Below are positions 11,977 to 24,027 of a stretch of 64,000 bases of DNA, one piece after another. Position 1 is the first letter of the stretch. Every line of letters starts with the position of its first letter. Below the pieces are notes generated by a model. It was given only the letters and a program-made list of their open reading frames with translations, made no database searches and was not told the DNA's origin. The DNA is taken from positions 62,001-126,000 of the forward strand of contig JABVXV010000072.1 in assembly GCA_013365325.1 (NCBI GenBank), read 5' to 3'. The translations under genes were made by a program, and so were the position numbers. Source of the stretch: Dipetalonema caudispina (Eukaryota; Nematoda; Chromadorea; Rhabditida; Onchocercidae).

Positions 11977-14805
11977 TTAAAAATTGTCTGATCTTTTATT
12001 TAAAATCAATAATTCGACAGATATAGAATCACTATATGACAAACAATCATCATTATCATTATCACTGCTATCTCTGGCACTATCAAATAGTGAAGAATGA
12101 GACAATTTCTATTATTTAGAAATTATTCAGATTCTTTTTCGCAACGTATAATTTTGGAAATTTTGGAAAAAATAAGCTAAAAAATTAAAGATAATTTCGA
12201 ATGATTCATTAAAGAGGTATAATATCAGCGATGATATCTTCCTTATTGGTACAACATATACCGCTGTTTCTCACTGTTGTAACATACGATGCGGTAGCAT
12301 AAATCGTATCAACAATCGCTTGCATCCAAAATTTTTTGCTTAAAATATGAGGTATATTCTATTATTCTGTTGATTGTAATACTAATGGCAAACATTGGGA
12401 AAAGAAAATTGAACTGTAATTCTGCCGATTTAAAAAAAAAAAAACGAAAATTAAAAATAACAAAAACTTTTTTATTAGTTGATAAATTATCATTGTCAAA
12501 AAGATGATAAGATAAAGTTTGTCGAATTTCATAAATCACTTGTTCAGTTAGAAATTAATTATTTAATGATGATTTGTTAATTAGCAAATTATCTGTTTTT
12601 CTTTGCATGTGAAATAATTTGCAAATAGTCGAAGCAGAAAAGGAAGAAAAATACTATTTTTTTTTCCAAACATATAAAGTTACCGGAATGCAAATTTCTG
12701 ACAAAAATTTGATCTTATTCTCTTAGCTTGTCATTATTGTTATAATTGATCGAATTTTCCGATCAATAAGTGACACATTTAATGAAACGCTAACAAATGC
12801 TAAATGTATCCGTTTAAAGAACAAAATCTTCTATGGAAACGTAACCGGATTTATATGTATTAAAAACCAAATCTTCTAGATTCATACAACCGGAGTATTT
12901 TAAGAAACAAATTTTCTGCGTCGGGAAAATAAACCGATATATGCGCTATAAAAGCAAACTTTCTGGATTCCTTCAATTCGGATATTTCTGTTTCAAAAGT
13001 AAATCTTCTCTAGGTTCACTCAACCGGATGTATGTATTTTAAAAGCAAATCTTCTGGTTTCACTCATTTACATCATGAATTTTTTTTTTTTTTTTTACTA
13101 TTCATTAGTTATGCTTCTGTTGGTTGATTCAAGAAATGTATTTAATTTTTTTCAAAAAATATGTTTAATCTTTCAAACAAATTTAAATTCATAACTTACG
13201 ACCAATTTTTATTCACTTTTTCTTTTTTACATTATGTTTGGTATTTTCTTCGATATAATTTAAAATAAAGGAATGAATTGAAATCGATGAAAAATTGGCA
13301 TTTCTTTTTTCTTTTTGGGAATGAATTTTGCAATAAGCATCATTTTGTCAATTTAACTTATCAAATTTGAAATTAAAAAAAGTAAAAAAATAAGCTATAT
13401 GATGCAAAGGAAAGAGAAAGAAAAAAATAATAGAACTTTTCACATCCATAAATAAAACGCATGCGCAGAATAATTAATTCGTTCCAAAAGGAAGGAAAAC
13501 AAACACTAATTAATTAAGAATTTTACTATAAATTAAGATTTCAGGAAAAAGTAAGGAATCGAATAGATCACAATTATTCGAAATGCTTGAGAATGTATCG
13601 AAATAATCAAAAAAAAAAAAAGAGCACTATTTTCAGGAAATTTTTAACTCTACCAATTTATATAAGCTTTTTATTATTATTAAAAGTATTATTTTGAATT
13701 TGTCAAATTTATTCCTTAATAATTTCAAATTTAATTTTTATTGCAACGATATCTTCCAAATTTGCCATCCAATTACGATACAATAATTTTATGTCTTATT
13801 TAAAACTACATTTTAAACAAATGAATATATAAACAACTTTTAGATTAAACTAACAAAAATTTAACTTTTTGCTTGTGCACCAAAAAAAAAAAAAGGAATG
13901 AAAGAAACATCCCAAATTAAAAGTAAAAGGAGGTAAATTTTAGTAATTTTAAAAATGAGTAAAATAATTGTGATGAATTACTAAAAAGTGTATTTGCAAT
14001 TTCAACGGAAGAAATAATTATTTGAAAAGCAGCAATAAGTCACAATAGCGATGTATTATAAGAGAATGCGGGGGATGGACCGGGAAAAAAAAAAAAAGGA
14101 AAGAAATGTTTATAACAAGGGATAGGTAAGGCGGGGAGAATGAGTGGAAGAAATAAGTAGAAGTAATAGTAGTAGTAGTAGTAGTAGTAGTAGTAGGTGG
14201 AATTATTTATTCTTAGCAAGATTTAAATCAACATTTTACTCTCGTCTTACTTCTTCCAAAAGCTACCTTAGCTAGTGATGATAATTATTATTTCAATTTC
14301 GTTTGTCAAGCTTTCTGGATAAATATTTGTACCGGAAGTACTAAGTCATTATTTGCATTACCTTTTGGCTTAAAATTTTAAGGTAACTTTTGAATTATTT
14401 TATTTCATAGCATAATCTTAGTTAAGCTTAAGCTAACTTTTGAAATGTCCGTTTGAATGGCTAATCTTACACGAGCTATTTTTTATGATCATAATATTTA
14501 AAAAAATTTGATGTGAAATAAAAAAAAAAAAAAAAAAAGTGAAAATGAATATTTTCCTTTATTGTACTGTTCTTCTTTATTACTAAATAATAATTAAACT
14601 TTTTTTTTTTACAGAATTACTGTTAAAAGAAAAAAAAAAATTGCTTGCAAAGAAAAAATTTCCATCTTATCTGTTTTCTTCCTTTTTTTTCATTTGATGT
14701 CACGCATAAAATCAAACATTTACAACTTCAAATTGTTGAAAAAAATATTTTATTAACATTTGTTCACTCTTTTATTTTCTTTAGATCTGACAAAATAGCA
14801 AATGA

Positions 14806-14847
<42 letters not shown>

Positions 14848-16240
14848 ACGATTAGCAAAAAGAAAAGTTCATATCAGTGGTTTTATTGTCGGATTGAAAT
14901 TTAATAAAAATCATCTAAATTTGCGCGAATAATTAAAATATTTCCTCATCTTTATGAAAAAAAAAAAGAATTTCTGTATCAGTTTGTTTAAATTCCAACT
15001 ACCTTTATTTGCATAAGAAATGTAATTGCATACAAAATAAGCCTTGTATTTGTGCAACAAATTTGTAGCGCATGCAATAAGAAATACAAATTGAAATAAT
15101 TGCTTATTTAATAGTGCATCTAAGGTGAAGAAAAAAAATTTATTGCTGTTTCTCTTAAGTTGTCAAGGAAAAAAAAAAAGTTACTTAAAGGAATTGGAAA
15201 TTAAATAAGATAAAAGTTGGACGATTTTAATTTATTTCTTTTATTCATTTATTTATTTGTTTATTGATTTAATGCATTTACTCATCCTTTTATTTCATGG
15301 TAAATAAATTAATTGCTTATTGTTTTCAATAGATGACGAATGTATTTCTGGAAATTATACCTGTAAATATCAATGAAATATTATTCAATATTTTATTAGT
15401 AAAACAAAACTTCTCATATAGCATAAGTAATCGTACGTTTAGTTTTTTTATGGATTGAATTTCGAAAATTTATTTCTGTCTTTAATTTTGTTATCATATT
15501 TTTCACAAATGATTTATCCATTATATGTTGGAATAATTTGAACAATTCACAGCAAAACTTTCACTTTTATTTTTCTTTTTTGTTCTGATTTCGTTCTTTG
15601 TAATTTTTTTTTTTTTGTAAAAAAGTTTCTCCAACTTTTTTGTTTCAATATCTTTGCTTGTTATTGACCAAAAATTTTTGAAATTTTTTAAGGTAGGAAA
15701 ATTTTGCAATGTATATCTTAGCATAACTAATAGTTTAATCTTTCATTGTTTTAATAAAAATAATGTAAAGAGGAAAAAATCTAACAAATAATCCATAAAA
15801 ATTTCAATTTTGAAATTTCCACGTTATAATTTGCATAATATTTACTATCGGTTGCAATGATATATGAAAAAAAAGTGGGAGACGAAAGAGGGGTTGAAGT
15901 ATTGAATTGAATATAATTTGAAATGTAACGATTTCTTTCTTTTCAATAACTAACAAATAAAGTATTTAATGCCACTATAGGATGAAAAAAAAAATGTAAA
16001 TGTATGTAAATATTGGAGAATTTTTAATTTTTATTTTTTAAAATAGAAAGAAAAGAAATTGAAAAAAAAAATTAGTAAAAAAAAAGGAAAAGAAAAGGAT
16101 GAAAGAGATAGGAAGAAGAAAAAAACAAAATATTTTTCTGCTTTTAATAAGAAATTACTATAAAATATAGAATGTATAACGGATTTGAATAAATATATTA
16201 AAGGCATTTAATGAATAATTTTTTAGAATATTTAAGCATA

Positions 16241-16272
<32 letters not shown>

Positions 16273-17421
16273 CTTCTATTCTTTCTCTCATTTTATTTAT
16301 TTATTTTTTTTTTTTTTCAGAATTTCTCCATCCCATCTTTTTTCTTTTCCTTCTTTTTTTTTTTTTTTTAACATTTCAATAAAGAGGATGAAGAAAAAAT
16401 CATAATTGAATTTTTGTGCAAATTTAGTATTTAACTTAATGTTTAACTGACAGATTCAATTTCAATTTAATCAAAAAAAAAAAAAAAAATTGAAAAATTG
16501 AGAATGGATGAATGAAAGCTTTTCATAAATATTTTTTCTTCAACCGTTGTCATAGAAAATAATCTGTTTGTTAAAAAAAAAAAAAAAAAAAAAAGACGGA
16601 ATTATTACTTCCGAAATTAATATATGAATGAACTTTCAGAGGGATGTAATTTTAACATATCAAAAGGTTAAAGTGAGTACCATATATGAAAAAAACTTGA
16701 TCCAGTATAATATGGTACTATAATTATCACTATTTGATGGTAACATATTATCATTAGTTTGTGATAAGATATTGCTATTATTATTATTATTTCATATTAA
16801 CATATTATTTGATATGATAATGCACATATTTTTTTTTTATTCAATATGATAAGATATTATTATGATATCTTGTGATAAGATAATGATATATTAGTTCAAT
16901 TAATGAACGCATAATAGCTTCCTTTTTTTTGATGAGTGAATTTAAGTTCTTTCTTCTTTTTTTTTTTCTGAATTATTAAATTTGATTCGTTTCCTTCATA
17001 ATGCTAACTTTGAAAATGTTAAATTTGTATATCATCAAATAATGCATACATATATCGTATTTTGGATTTGTAAAATCTTTTATCAAAATACAATTATTTA
17101 TTGATAACCACTCGAATTTATATCTTTTATTAAGACTTAATAAAAAATTTTTGATTCCTAATTTTTTGTTTTTTTTTTGATATTTCATTGCCTAATTTTT
17201 GATTTTAAAATGTGAAAATTTTTTCTTCATCCATTTAATAGTAGTTGAATCAAATTTTAAATTGAAAAACATATTGTTGGTCATAAGATTATAGGAGATT
17301 ATAATACAATTAATAAAATATTTCGATGTACGATTATTGAATGCAACGTATATCCCCGGTATTCTTGATGCTCATCTGATTTCCGGAAAGTAGCAATAAT
17401 ATGAACGTTATTTGAATTTAA
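11977..17421 (-). CDS. Candidate minus-strand gene tail, three phase-0 exons
   Basis: Three minus-strand exons fit together in phase 0: 17421-17332 (acceptor aaatttcag, donor gtacat; 30 codons including VHIIATFRKSDEHQEYRGYT), 12358-12275 (28 codons including KKFWMQAIVDTIYATASYV, donor gtgaga) and 12108-11977 (43 codons plus TAA; acidic Ser/Asp/Asn-rich, including SARDSSDNDNDDCLSYSD). The 5 kb intron between the first two is long for this genome, and other exons may be missing. The middle exon region is also open on the plus strand in antisense register. I recognise no domain. The splice sites and composition are suggestive, but this could be chance. Confidence 0.3.
12805..13065. repeat. Degenerate tandem repeat, unit about 50-60 bp
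   Basis: Several diverged units share aaagcaaatcttct, then tc(a)tt/cac, then aaccggat(g)tat, for example near 12838, 12890, 12955, 13005 and 13040. Unit length and identity vary, so this is an old minisatellite-like array. Confidence 0.6.
14168..14197. repeat. (GTA)n microsatellite
   Basis: About ten tandem GTA/TAG units beginning in aagtaatagtag and ending in tagtaggtgg. No coding context. Confidence 0.9.
14809..14843. repeat. Uninterrupted poly-T tract of about 35 bases
   Basis: One of the longest homopolymers in the window. Its length in the assembly is likely unreliable. No target-site duplication or retroelement remnant is evident beside it. Confidence 0.9.
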
Positions 17422-18678
17422 CTGAAATTTTTTTTGCGTACAATATTTTTTTTTTTTTAAAAATTTGAAAATGAAATGAAAGTGTCTAATGCTTTAATTG
17501 TTGAAGTAATTTCAAAATTTAATTCTAAACGCCTAAAAATTCGTTGTTATTTATTCGTGCGATACATGCTTATGTCATTATATAATGAATTAATTAAATG
17601 ATTCATTTTCAGCAAAACATTGTTATCTTATCACTTTTTTTTGCTAATTTTGAAATTTCATTTATATCACTTTTAGTAGTACATTCTACGTTTTCCACCT
17701 TCTCAATCATTTCATTTTTTGATAAAGTGAGTCATAGTTGCAAGTTAAAAAAATTCTCACTCATGCAAAATTTTGTTCCATTTTCTAAATGAATTTCATT
17801 CATCAATCAGTTACGCATATTTCAATGAATACATTAATAAATGGTAATTGCTCTAATAAAAAAAATAAATCATTTGCACTATAAAACATGAGTATTTTTT
17901 GAAGAAAAATTTTTAAAGTTTTGCTAATTAGTAAAAAGTTAAATTATGAGATGCTTTCATACTCATACAATTTTTAGAATGTTATATTCATTTTCTAAAA
18001 TTCGTAATTCTTTTCTCTTTCAAAATCTTTTCATTCTATTAAAACGAAACATAAAATTATAATTTTCGTATGCCAAAAACATTAATGAAAATGTTACGTA
18101 TAAGGACAAAATTATGCATTAGCATAATTTTGTGAATTTTAAAAATTTAGTTTATTTTATTTTGTAAATACAATGTTACAGTAAAATGAAATTATTCTCA
18201 TTCTGTCTTCTCCTGTGAAAAAAAAAAAAAATCTTGGCTCATTTATTTGATATTTTATGAAAACACTACGGTATATTTGTTACCTTAGATTTTAACAAAT
18301 TTTTGGCCCGTTTATTTGATGCATTTATAGGAATAATTAAAAAATTAATAAAATAGAATTGTTGATAATTGTGGTAAATTGAATGATAAATGAAAATATT
18401 ATTACTCAAATATATAAATAATGTATTCATAACAATAATTTATTCAATCGTTTTCTTTTTTCTCTCTTTTCTTATCTTTCATCGATTTATCTAACACCTC
18501 TAAAGTTTTAATGTTTATATAATCTATTGGAAACATTATCAAAAAAAAAAAAAAATAAATAAATAAAAATAAAGACGATGAATTTCTTTAATTAAATTTT
18601 ATTATTGTCTATTTAGTAGTTTAAAAAGTAATAGCTCATCGTCTTCTTAATTAAATTTTATTATTGACTTTTTAGTAG

Positions 18679-18710
<32 letters not shown>

Positions 18711-19165
18711 TAAAAAAGGAGAAAAAGCATCTAAAAGAGTAAATTTTTTCAAATATAATTCTACTTATTTATTACTTTTAACTAATTGCAAAGATGTCGT
18801 AAAGAGAAATCTTTCTCTATCGTTTACATTTTTTTAATCATTTATATTGTTAATATAAAAATGTAATTCGTTTATATAAAAGTTACATAATACAAAAGTA
18901 TACCTTTTTCTCATTACTCTTAAAAGATTTTTTATTTTTCTATTTTAATAATTTTAACCGTAAATGAATCATTTTTCTGCATAAATGTTCAGCGCAAAAC
19001 GATTTTTTGTCGTTTTTTTTTTCTTATTTTACAATAATATATTCTTTTGATTTTATTTTGTTTTTTATGATATAATCATTTCACATATTTTACTTTGCTA
19101 CAGGTAAAAATAGTTTGAAAATTTATAAGCTTCCATTATGATATTATTTGTGATTTAACATTCAG

Positions 19166-19267
19166 ATTCACTATAGAGTTGTAGCGAAAAAAGACGAAAA
19201 AATTCAACCGATAAATGAGCAAATCCGGTTTATTAAACTGGATCATGCAATTGGAATATTTCTTACT
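19166..19267 (+). CDS. Candidate internal exon
   Basis: A plus-strand segment bounded by aacattcag and a gtaatt donor, open in phase 0 for 34 codons. It is rich in charged residues (VVAKKDEKIQPINEQIRFIK) and followed by a hydrophobic run. If the donor is not used, the frame continues to TGA at 19301-19303. A minus-strand frame is also open here. It could belong to the same gene as the candidate terminal exon at 23915-24027, but no exon was found to link them. Confidence 0.22.
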
Positions 19268-19739
19268 GTAATTTATTATTATATCATAACGGTAATAGAA
19301 TGAGATATTTATGAAATTTATTAGATATTTTCAGCAAAAAAATTTCTCAAAACTTCTTTGCTATATAATAGTTATTGTTTAGTAATTTATTATAAGGAAA
19401 TTTTTTAATTAAAAAATAGTCATAGTGACAATAACAGCAATAATAACAGTAGCCAAGAAATAAGAATAGCAATGAGAACGACAATAAAAAAGTAATTAAC
19501 AAAAATAATTAGCAAAAACAGCGGTAAACAAGAAAAAATGAAAAGAAAAGCATTACGCTACTTATATAGAATCATATAAGTAACCTATTTAAATGTATAA
19601 ATTTCAAATTTCCAAAAGTTTTCCTTCTTTAATTTTAAATTTGTCTGAAAAACATGAAAATTTACAAAATAAATTGTCTGCTCCATTTTCTTCTATACAT
19701 TTTCAATTGTTTTATTACATTGGACATATAGTTTTCTTC

Positions 19740-19995
19740 AGTAATTTTAAATTTTTTAAAAGTTCAACTTGATATGCTTTTTAAGTCCTTTTGAATTCTT
19801 AAGAAATTGGCTACTGTGGTTTCCGAGTTTTTCTAAACTTTTAAGCAGTTTAAATTTGTATGGTTCTAGAATTTTTCTGAGTTTTTTTAAAAACTTTAAA
19901 CTGATGCAACTTCTGAGTCTTTTTAGATTCTGAATAGTTTAAATTAGTGTAGTTATATTATATGATTCTTGTGTTTTTTCAAATTTTTAAAAACT
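19740..19995. repeat. Degenerate tandem repeat, unit about 60-70 bp
   Basis: Diverged copies of a unit containing gagtttttctaaacttttaa, then agtttaaat, then a tatggttct-like block, recurring near 19830, 19880, 19925 and 19975. It is AT-rich and non-coding. Confidence 0.5.
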
Positions 19996-20698
19996 TTAAA
20001 TTGATATTAGCGCTTTTGAAAATGAAAATAGACGCAGTTCATTAACAAAGAGTTAGCAAGCGTAGAATATAAACTTGTTGTAGAAAAAAAAATATAATAA
20101 TTCAATTGAAATTATTAAAGTGTTTTCAAAGTTTTTCAAGTCTTTTTTTTTCCACTACTAATTATACAATTAGTAACATAATGACAACATGTTTTATATG
20201 ATTTTTTTTCTCCATTTAACTTTATTTTTATATTTAGATAAAAAATTTATTTGAACAATTCTTTTCAAGTTTTTTCTTCCATAATGTCTTCTATTCTTAA
20301 CATTTTTTCCCGCGAATTTAATCAGATTTAAATATTCCAATTTTAAAATCAGAAACAATTTAATCCAGTTTGTACTAATCAAAAAAAGAAAAAAACAAAG
20401 CAACGATCATTGTGTGTAATATGTATATATAAATAATGAAAATTATATAATTATGTTTAAATGGATTTTTTGCCATCAAACAGATTATTTTTAAAATAGT
20501 TTTAAAAAAAATTAAGGCAAAAAATTAATGAAACAGAGAAGAAAAAGAAGTGAGTAATGGAAGAAAAGGAGTGATGTTTAGGTAAATTTTTTCATTTGTT
20601 TAATTTTTTATTTGTTTTTTTAGATTCAACTTTTTTTTTTTTTTTTTTGAATTTCTAACACTTTTACATACTTTTATACATGTGATCATATAAAATCG

Positions 20699-20806
20699 AT
20701 GAGAGAGAAACAAAATCTGGCGAAAAAGAAGCGAAGAATGGAAAAACCTACAAATTTTAAATTTATTGAACTTTTGCTAGGACAAATTTGTTGGGATCAT
20801 TCATAA
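20699..20806 (+). CDS. Candidate 35-residue ORF
   Basis: ATG at 20699 to TAA at 20804-20806. It has a basic start (KQNLAKKKRRMEKP) and a mixed remainder (FIELLLGQICWDHS). There are no flanking splice sites or recognised family. It is recorded because its composition differs from its surroundings, but it is compatible with chance. Confidence 0.12.
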   Translation: MREKQNLAKKKRRMEKPTNFKFIELLLGQICWDHS

Positions 20807-23464
20807 TTTATTTTGAATTCGTTGTGCAAATTTTATGCTTCTTTTATTTTTTCATTTCTTCTCAGACGTTTTTTTTTTTTTTTTAATCATTTTCCCTTCT
20901 TCATTTTTGTTTTTCCCAATATTAATTTTCATTTCTTTTTTAATATCGTGCATGAACTTGTCGCAGAAATTCGTCTTAAAATATAAAAAATTAATTACCC
21001 TAAATATGACAATTACGACAATTTTATGTCATCAAATTTGTTTGTTTTTATGTAAAAAAAAAATGAAAATTTTGTATCATTAAATTTATCACCTTTTTTT
21101 TCCGGAAACTTTCCTAATAAAAATAAGAGTTGGAATAACTAATTTAGAAATGACTCCTTTAGTATGATACTAACTGGTTTAAATGGAGCAAAATTTAATA
21201 AAAAAATATGTGAAAAATGAACTATAGAAAAGTGTTGTTAATTAGAAAAAAAAACAGATAAATTGTTGGTAGAATAAGAAAAAAGGAAAACAATTTGGCA
21301 TAAATTTGTTATTCTTTTTCAAATATTGTTTGAAATTATTTATTGGTGAGTATAATTAATTGTTAGCTTATTTGCTTCTCGACAAGTCCTATAATTTTTA
21401 TCATCTTCCTTATAATTTCAAATTTTTAATTAAATAATATTTGCATGTAGATTGACAATAATATTAAAATGATGAATGTCGAATATTAAATGATAAAAGG
21501 CCATCAAAGTGTTACAGTAATTATTGCATAAATTACTATCTAAATAATATTGTAAATTATTAATTATCCATTAAAAGATTAAAAATTCACTTTATTTACT
21601 TGATCCCCAACTATCAATTAACTAATGAATTAACATTGTTAGCAATGAAATAATTTTGTAGCACTATAATGTTAGCATATAAAAAAATTGGAAGAATTGA
21701 ACTAAATATGAGTACAAAAAGAAATTATCATTTAACATTTCAAATTCCTTGTAATTAACAGTTTTATAGCACTTCAAACATTTCTAGTTTAATTTTATTG
21801 GACTTATTTTATAAATTTTGAAATCGAAAAAAATTTGAAAATGCTTTAATTTTACGATACAATGAGTTGTTTAATATATCTTCATTACTTCCTGTTGAAT
21901 TTTTTTTTTTTTCCATTTTTTCTTATTAGATCTCAAAACTAAGAAAATTAAGGCAATGGCAATAATATATGTATTATAACAATAAAACATTTCACAGTCG
22001 AAATAAAGCGCAGTTTTTGTGTTCCCTTTCAATTCAAACGAAATATCTTTCAAATTCTAACGCAACTTTGTCGAAAGTTGAAATTCTAATTAGCTTGGTG
22101 ACAAATTCTAATTGTCCCCTTCTCCCTCTGTTATAATTTTTCGTCTTCTTCTATATCGATTTCTTTACCTTTAGTTTCTCTTAAACAAAACTGAAAAGTA
22201 ATTAGCTTTGAAAGCTTTAATTTTAATATTTGCTATAATTTTATTTTTTCATTAGCGAATAAAGACGGTGGAATGATTTTTAAAACGATTTAAACAATTT
22301 TTTCCTTTTTTGATATATATATATATATTTAAGTTTTTCAATCTTTCCTGAATTTTTCACAGTATTTACCTCAGCCAAATTAACAATTGATAATTTATAA
22401 AACAATGATTGCTAGTCTTCTTTTTTTTCTCCCCTTCCTTCTCTTGCACTCTCTTCCAGATAAAAAAAAGAATATATTCAAGAGTAATTAAATTTTATTA
22501 GCATCCAACGTTCAAGTAAGCATTCAAATTTTATTTATTATTTGGGGAAGAATAATTTTCGGCTTCTATATATTATGCACAAAAGATTTTTCGACTACTG
22601 ATGAATGAAATATTGGATTAAAATAAATTAAAAGCATTTACAAGCATTTAGTCATCCGTAGGAAATATGCAAGCAATAAAAATAAATTTCAAATATTAAA
22701 AGAAAAATCGTTCTCATTTCTCAATTTTTTCTCCCTATTATTAATTCATGTCGTTCAGTTTCCCTCTAACTTTCCTTTTCATTTACTTTCATTAGTTCCT
22801 ATTTTTTTCTCTGATATAAAATTCGATTGTAAAAAAAAAGTTATTACACAAAAACGACCACATTTAAATGGTTATCACTCCTATTTTTAATTTAAAATTT
22901 ATTACTTCTAATAATGTTAAAGGGCAATAATTTTTCCTTCTTCATGGACATTGTAATTGTGGAGCAAATTGATGTAAAGCAAATGTAAATTGAGAAATTA
23001 CAGGAAATTAAATAGAATTGATGCGAAGAAATCAGAATGAAATGAGTTGAATTAAAATAGATTGAAATAAAATAAGCCTTGTGATCACTTAAGAAAAAAG
23101 AGTCAACGGAATAAAGTTTGGCACTATTTTTAATCAAATAAATGAAATGAAATTTCATAAGTCAATTTGTACGAAAACGAATCGATTTGACTTAAATTTT
23201 ATGACAAATTGAACAAAACTTTTAAAAAACCACATTTGCTGTCTTCAAAATGAATTTTTACAAAAAAATTTGGGCTTTGTATACTTGGATTTATATGTTT
23301 CATACAAATAGTAATTACCAGGCTAAAATTAATCGCTAAAGCTTTTCTCATTAAAATAACAAAAAAAAAAAAAAAAAAAAATTGTTTATCAATATATTCC
23401 TTTCTTCTATCCAGTTTATAATCATTTATGAGATAAAAATTTTTTTACTATTTTTTGCAGTTCA

Positions 23465-23900
23465 AATTAGCTAACATATGAGCAATACCATTTTTATGAT
23501 TACTTGCATCGCAACCTTTCCGATCAATTCTAAAATTCTCTTATGACAGTATCCAATATTGCGTACTGTACATACCATATGCGCAAGAAATGTGCATATC
23601 ATCTACATTTGTCTTCTCTACCATCAACGATAAATTATTAGTCTTCTTGCTTTTTGCATTTCAAATGAGTTCACATAATAAGCAGTACCATTTTTTGAGC
23701 CATTTTATTGTAATCCATTAAACTAATCCTTTCTTCAGCTTAATCTAATAGTATTTAGTGTCATATACTGCATATCATAGCAAATCAAATATATACAATT
23801 CGATTAAAGTTTCAATGAAATGAAATAAATTTTTTTAATCAACAAAAAAAGTTGTGATATTATCTCAAATGCGTACCATTTTGAAACATTGGAAATTGCA
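23465..23900. repeat. Diverged tandem duplication, unit about 200 bp
   Basis: Two long copies (about 23465-23625 and 23655-23815) share a caaattagctaacatatgag-type start, agca(g)taccatttttt, an aatc/cctttcttc stretch and a gtcatatactgcatat end. A third partial copy near 23865-23890 keeps aaatgcgtaccatttt. They are heavily diverged, indicating an old array. Confidence 0.5.
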
Positions 23901-23914
23901 TTGATTTATTTTAG

Positions 23915-24027
23915 AGTTTGCCAAAATTGCCTATTTATCGATTTGAAAGTGGTTGGAATGATGAGGAAGATAATGATAAAGTGATAATGCGATATACAAA
24001 TGATTACGATAGTTACAGTAACAACTA
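23915..24027 (+). CDS. Candidate terminal exon overlapping the next gene's start
   Basis: After a good acceptor (tttattttag), phase 0 stays open for 37 codons to TAA at 24025-24027. It encodes an acidic, Tyr/Asn-rich tail containing LPKLPIYRFESGWNDEEDND and YTNDYDSYSNN. It overlaps, in another frame, the ATG (24000) of the cysteine-rich protein gene. It may be the last exon of an upstream plus-strand gene, or the same exon may be a 5' leader of the downstream gene. Confidence 0.28.

Larger units (their letters stand above)
13066..19165. other. AT-rich region without a supported gene
   Basis: Long A/T runs, (CT)n at about 16243-16272 and GATA/TATC-rich sequence around 16670-16890. Apart from the candidate exon at 17332-17421, open frames here are short and low in complexity. 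Confidence 0.6.

Noticed and set aside
12209..12345. Plus-strand frame with YNISDDIFLIGTTYTAVSHCC
   Set aside because: It is the in-register antisense of a minus-strand candidate that also has a donor and a following phase-matched exon. The plus frame lacks a usable donor.
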